From Dallia pectoralis (taxonomy: Eukaryota > Chordata > Actinopteri > Esociformes > Umbridae): DNA of 64,000 nucleotides. A program made the position numbers and the translations under genes. The notes under the pieces were generated by a model. The model ran no database searches, was not told where the DNA came from, and saw only the letters and a program-made list of their open reading frames with translations. How positions within the stretch are numbered: position 1 is the first letter of the stretch; every line of letters starts with the position of its first letter. The DNA is taken from positions 5,021,104-5,085,103 of the forward strand of contig CM055754.1 in assembly GCA_029465975.1 (NCBI GenBank), written 5' to 3'. Shown here in pieces: positions 61,971 to 64,000 of this stretch.

Positions 61971-62636
61971 TGTCGATGTAATGAGGCCTGTTATGGAATT
62001 TTATGATCACTCAAGAAGTTTATTAACCTGTAAGTCCTATAGATGTTGTTTAGGCCAAAAGGCACAGAGGAAAGGAATGTTTAGGATAAGTTTCATGATA
62101 GGAGACATCTGTCTATTGACCTATTGACCTCTAGAAAGGTCCTGGGGAGGAAATAGATGTCACTAAGTAACTTTGCGGTGCCGGCCTGGCTGGTAGGAAT
62201 GGTAACTGACCTCCCTTGACTTGACTGGGGAGTGACCCTCGGGTTTTCCTGACAGCTCCATATGTCATGTTTATTATCCTATAGTTTGGTGAGATCTTCT
62301 AAGGACCTCGTCTGTTCTCCATCATCTCTGTTTAGGTTGGTGTGTCAATGAGTGTGCGTAACTTCATTCCTTTAAATACCATGCAGAAGTTGTAATCATT
62401 AGGTCAGTCTGATCCAGCACAGGTTATTGTCCTGTTGTCTGATGAAGACTTTCCTCAAACCTATTCTTTAAGCTTGCTATAGAGATTGATCTGATCAATG
62501 CAAAAGCTTGGACCTGTATTTGAGAAATGGTTTCTTACTTGCAATTAAACCTGTTAAAAGTGTCAAACTGTAACATACTCTCGTGCGTCTTACTTTAAGT
62601 TCGAATTCAGCTATGGAAGTCTAAATTTCCACGACA
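61971..62636 (+). mobile_element. 5' LTR of an endogenous retrovirus
   Basis: A 666-bp segment bounded by TGTCG... and ...CGACA, a perfect 5-bp terminal inverted repeat of the TG...CA type, ends two bases before a primer-binding site. Inside are a TATA-like TTTAAATA at 62371-62378 (start of R expected near 62400) and ATTAAA at 62544-62549 as poly(A) signal, in correct U3-R-U5 order. The left boundary rests on the short inverted repeat only, because the 3' LTR is outside the window and no target-site duplication can be tested. Confidence 0.75.
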
Positions 62637-62638
62637 TT

Positions 62639-62657
62639 TGGGGGCATCGTCCGAGAT
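62639..62657 (+). promoter_or_regulatory. Retroviral primer-binding site, tRNA-Pro-like
   Basis: TGGGGGCATCGTCCGAGAT follows the LTR end by two bases (CA-TT-TGG), the same arrangement as in gammaretroviruses. It matches the tRNA-Pro site with one inserted A and one G-to-A change, which suggests mutational drift or a related tRNA. Confidence 0.75.
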
Positions 62658-63259
62658 TCTTAACAAAGTAATCCGTATTTTTTCCAAAACAGGCTACATA
62701 TCCTAAAGAGCGATATAATTTTAAATTTTTTTTGAAAAAAATAACAGGCCAGGACTGTCTTTGGAGATATGTGATTCTATACAGAATTTTGAAACTCAAG
62801 GACCTAAAAATGCTGAATTGGGACAATGTTGGACGACAGTTTGACAACGGTTTTGATAAATTAACAAAATAGGCTCGTTAATTTTGACTTAATTCGTAAG
62901 GTTATTGTAAGATTTTAAACTTGGCTTAAAAATGGAAAACAGTACTTCTAATCGGGTATTTGTTGATTTTGGTCTGGTAAAACGTGCACGTCAGGAATTA
63001 TTAATTTCTGCAGCTCCAATCCTCCTCAACAAATGGGTGAGTGGAGAGCGCCAGACTGGAGCAATATTTACCTGTATGAAGTGTTAATACCTGTATACAG
63101 TAGGAATAAAATGCTGTTCAATATAGGTTATCTGGGTGCGGTGAGACGGCTCGGTTATTCAGGATATCTCACTTAAAAGAACTGACGAGTTCATTAACAC
63201 ATATAGGACACTTCATTATATGCTAAAATTAGATTTGCGTCTTAAATATCGATAACAAC
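62658..63259 (+). other. Retroviral leader with short ORF and candidate splice donor
   Basis: About 600 bases separate the primer site from gag, where packaging and splice-donor signals normally lie. An ATG at 62932 opens a 51-codon frame (starting MENSTSNRVF) that ends at the TAA near 63087. Inside it, AAATGG|GTGAGT at 63036/63037 is a near-perfect 5' splice site, leaving 35 codons in phase 0 upstream. Whether the frame is translated or joined to a downstream viral exon cannot be told here. Confidence 0.4.
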
Positions 63260-64000
63260 ATGGGTAATTACATGTGTATTGGTAAACCTTCGGTGGATAC
63301 TGAACGTTACGTGGTTGGACCGGCTAAAATAATGACAGACAAATACGGAGACTGGACATGCGAACAATTAGACCTGTGGGAGTTATTGGGATTTCCTGCG
63401 GATGGCAGTTTTAGTCAGAGACAGATACTGTTGTTGAAAGACAAGTTGGAGGATTTTGAACAGGGTAAAATTAAGGTTTCACGGGGTAATCGGCAGAAAG
63501 TTGATTGGAAGGCATATAATAAGTGGAGAGAGCAGACTGATATACGGGCTAAGCGGTGTAGCACGGGGCTTGTTAATCGGTGTGTTCTAGCTTGTCCCAA
63601 CCAGGTTGATGCTGCCTGTCCTCCTGCTGACCGACCCCCACCCTATCGCGGCGTTACCACAACAGCCCCAGCGGTACCAACTATGCCAACAGCATCGGAC
63701 CTGATGGAAAACATTCGCGGAGGAGGACTCTACCCATCCGTATTCGGCCTCCACAGAGTTTCACCCGCCGCAGAGAGAACCCAGAGTACCACTGCGGCCT
63801 GTCCCAGAGAACAACACAGCATTGATGCCGGGCAATTCCCTATGGTGGAGGTAGCCAACCCAGCTGGTGGAGGAGACACGGATAACCCAGCGACTATACT
63901 AGTCTACAGACCGTGGTCACCCGCCGACCTGAGAGACGTGGCTTCTACACTACCTGACCCAGAAACAGAAGGTGGAGAGGAATTTGTCCGTGTGTTTCTA
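63260..64000 (+). CDS. gag: Endogenous retrovirus Gag, 5' part (runs off window)
   Basis: The frame is open for all 247 visible codons with no stop or frameshift. It starts MGNYMCIG: a Gly-2 that could be myristoylated, with a Cys at position 6 that could be palmitoylated, as expected for matrix. Residues about 30-100 are a charged helical matrix-like region. PPPY at residues 126-129 is a late domain for NEDD4-type ubiquitin ligases. A proline-rich linker follows, then FPMVEVANP near residues 193-201 as a plausible capsid start. YRPWSPADL (216-224) resembles the YWPFSSSDL motif at the start of gammaretroviral capsid. Together with the tRNA-Pro-like primer site this suggests a class I (gamma/epsilon-like) fish retrovirus. 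The rest of Gag, Pol, Env and the 3' LTR are outside. Confidence 0.8.
   Translation, partial: MGNYMCIGKPSVDTERYVVGPAKIMTDKYGDWTCEQLDLWELLGFPADGSFSQRQILLLKDKLEDFEQGKIKVSRGNRQKVDWKAYNKWREQTDIRAKRCSTGLVNRCVLACPNQVDAACPPADRPPPYRGVTTTAPAVPTMPTASDLMENIRGGGLYPSVFGLHRVSPAAERTQSTTAACPREQHSIDAGQFPMVEVANPAGGGDTDNPATILVYRPWSPADLRDVASTLPDPETEGGEEFVRVFL

Noticed and set aside
1..64000. CRISPR array or bacterial-type system
   Set aside because: The tandem arrays are contiguous minisatellites without unique spacers, and the window is vertebrate nuclear DNA.

Overview
The window is vertebrate nuclear DNA, almost certainly from a ray-finned (teleost) fish. It has spliced genes with GT-AG introns and very large introns, many micro- and minisatellites, Tc1-type transposon relics, a fish-type tRNA-derived SINE and LINE tails. 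The only two host genes I can support, dio2 and nrxn3, are also neighbours in tetrapods, where they lie tail to tail. Species cannot be fixed by eye.

Layout. 1-5.7 kb: gene-free, with a 17-bp and a 32-bp minisatellite. 5.74-9.98 kb (+): the complete dio2 gene for type 2 iodothyronine deiodinase. It has a CRE/TATA promoter, short upstream ORFs, two coding exons (6102-6320 and 7852-8439), an in-frame UGA read as selenocysteine at 8038-8040, a good form-2 SECIS candidate at 9701-9780 and a poly(A) signal at 9954. 10-27.4 kb: gene-free convergent interval with a LINE relic, several tandem repeats (one of 1.2 kb) and some unique non-repetitive islands that could be regulatory. 27.4-54.85 kb (-): the 3' part of nrxn3 (neurexin-3). 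Five coding exons are visible: the 90-nt AS4 cassette (54760-54849), the rest of the last LNS domain plus the Thr-rich stalk (53229-53527), an acidic 79-nt stalk exon (37366-37444), a short alternative terminal exon predicting a GPI anchor (31209-31318), and the usual last exon with transmembrane and cytoplasmic parts (27383-28341) that also holds an internal alternative acceptor at 27687. All reading phases agree. The upstream neurexin exons lie beyond the right edge. 55-62 kb: nrxn3 intron or flank with minisatellites and a Tc1 relic. 61.97-64 kb (+): the 5' end of an endogenous class-I-type retrovirus (LTR, tRNA-Pro-like primer site, leader, open gag) running off the window.

How it works together. 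Dio2 activates thyroid hormone (T4 to T3) in the ER membrane; its expression depends on UGA recoding and is probably tuned by cAMP and upstream ORFs. Nrxn3 is a presynaptic adhesion receptor. The window holds its two main switches: AS4, which selects postsynaptic ligands, and AS5, which selects a transmembrane long stalk, a transmembrane short stalk, or a GPI-anchored form. The two genes share conserved linkage, not a pathway.

Most long open frames in the window are minisatellites without stop codons and are not genes.
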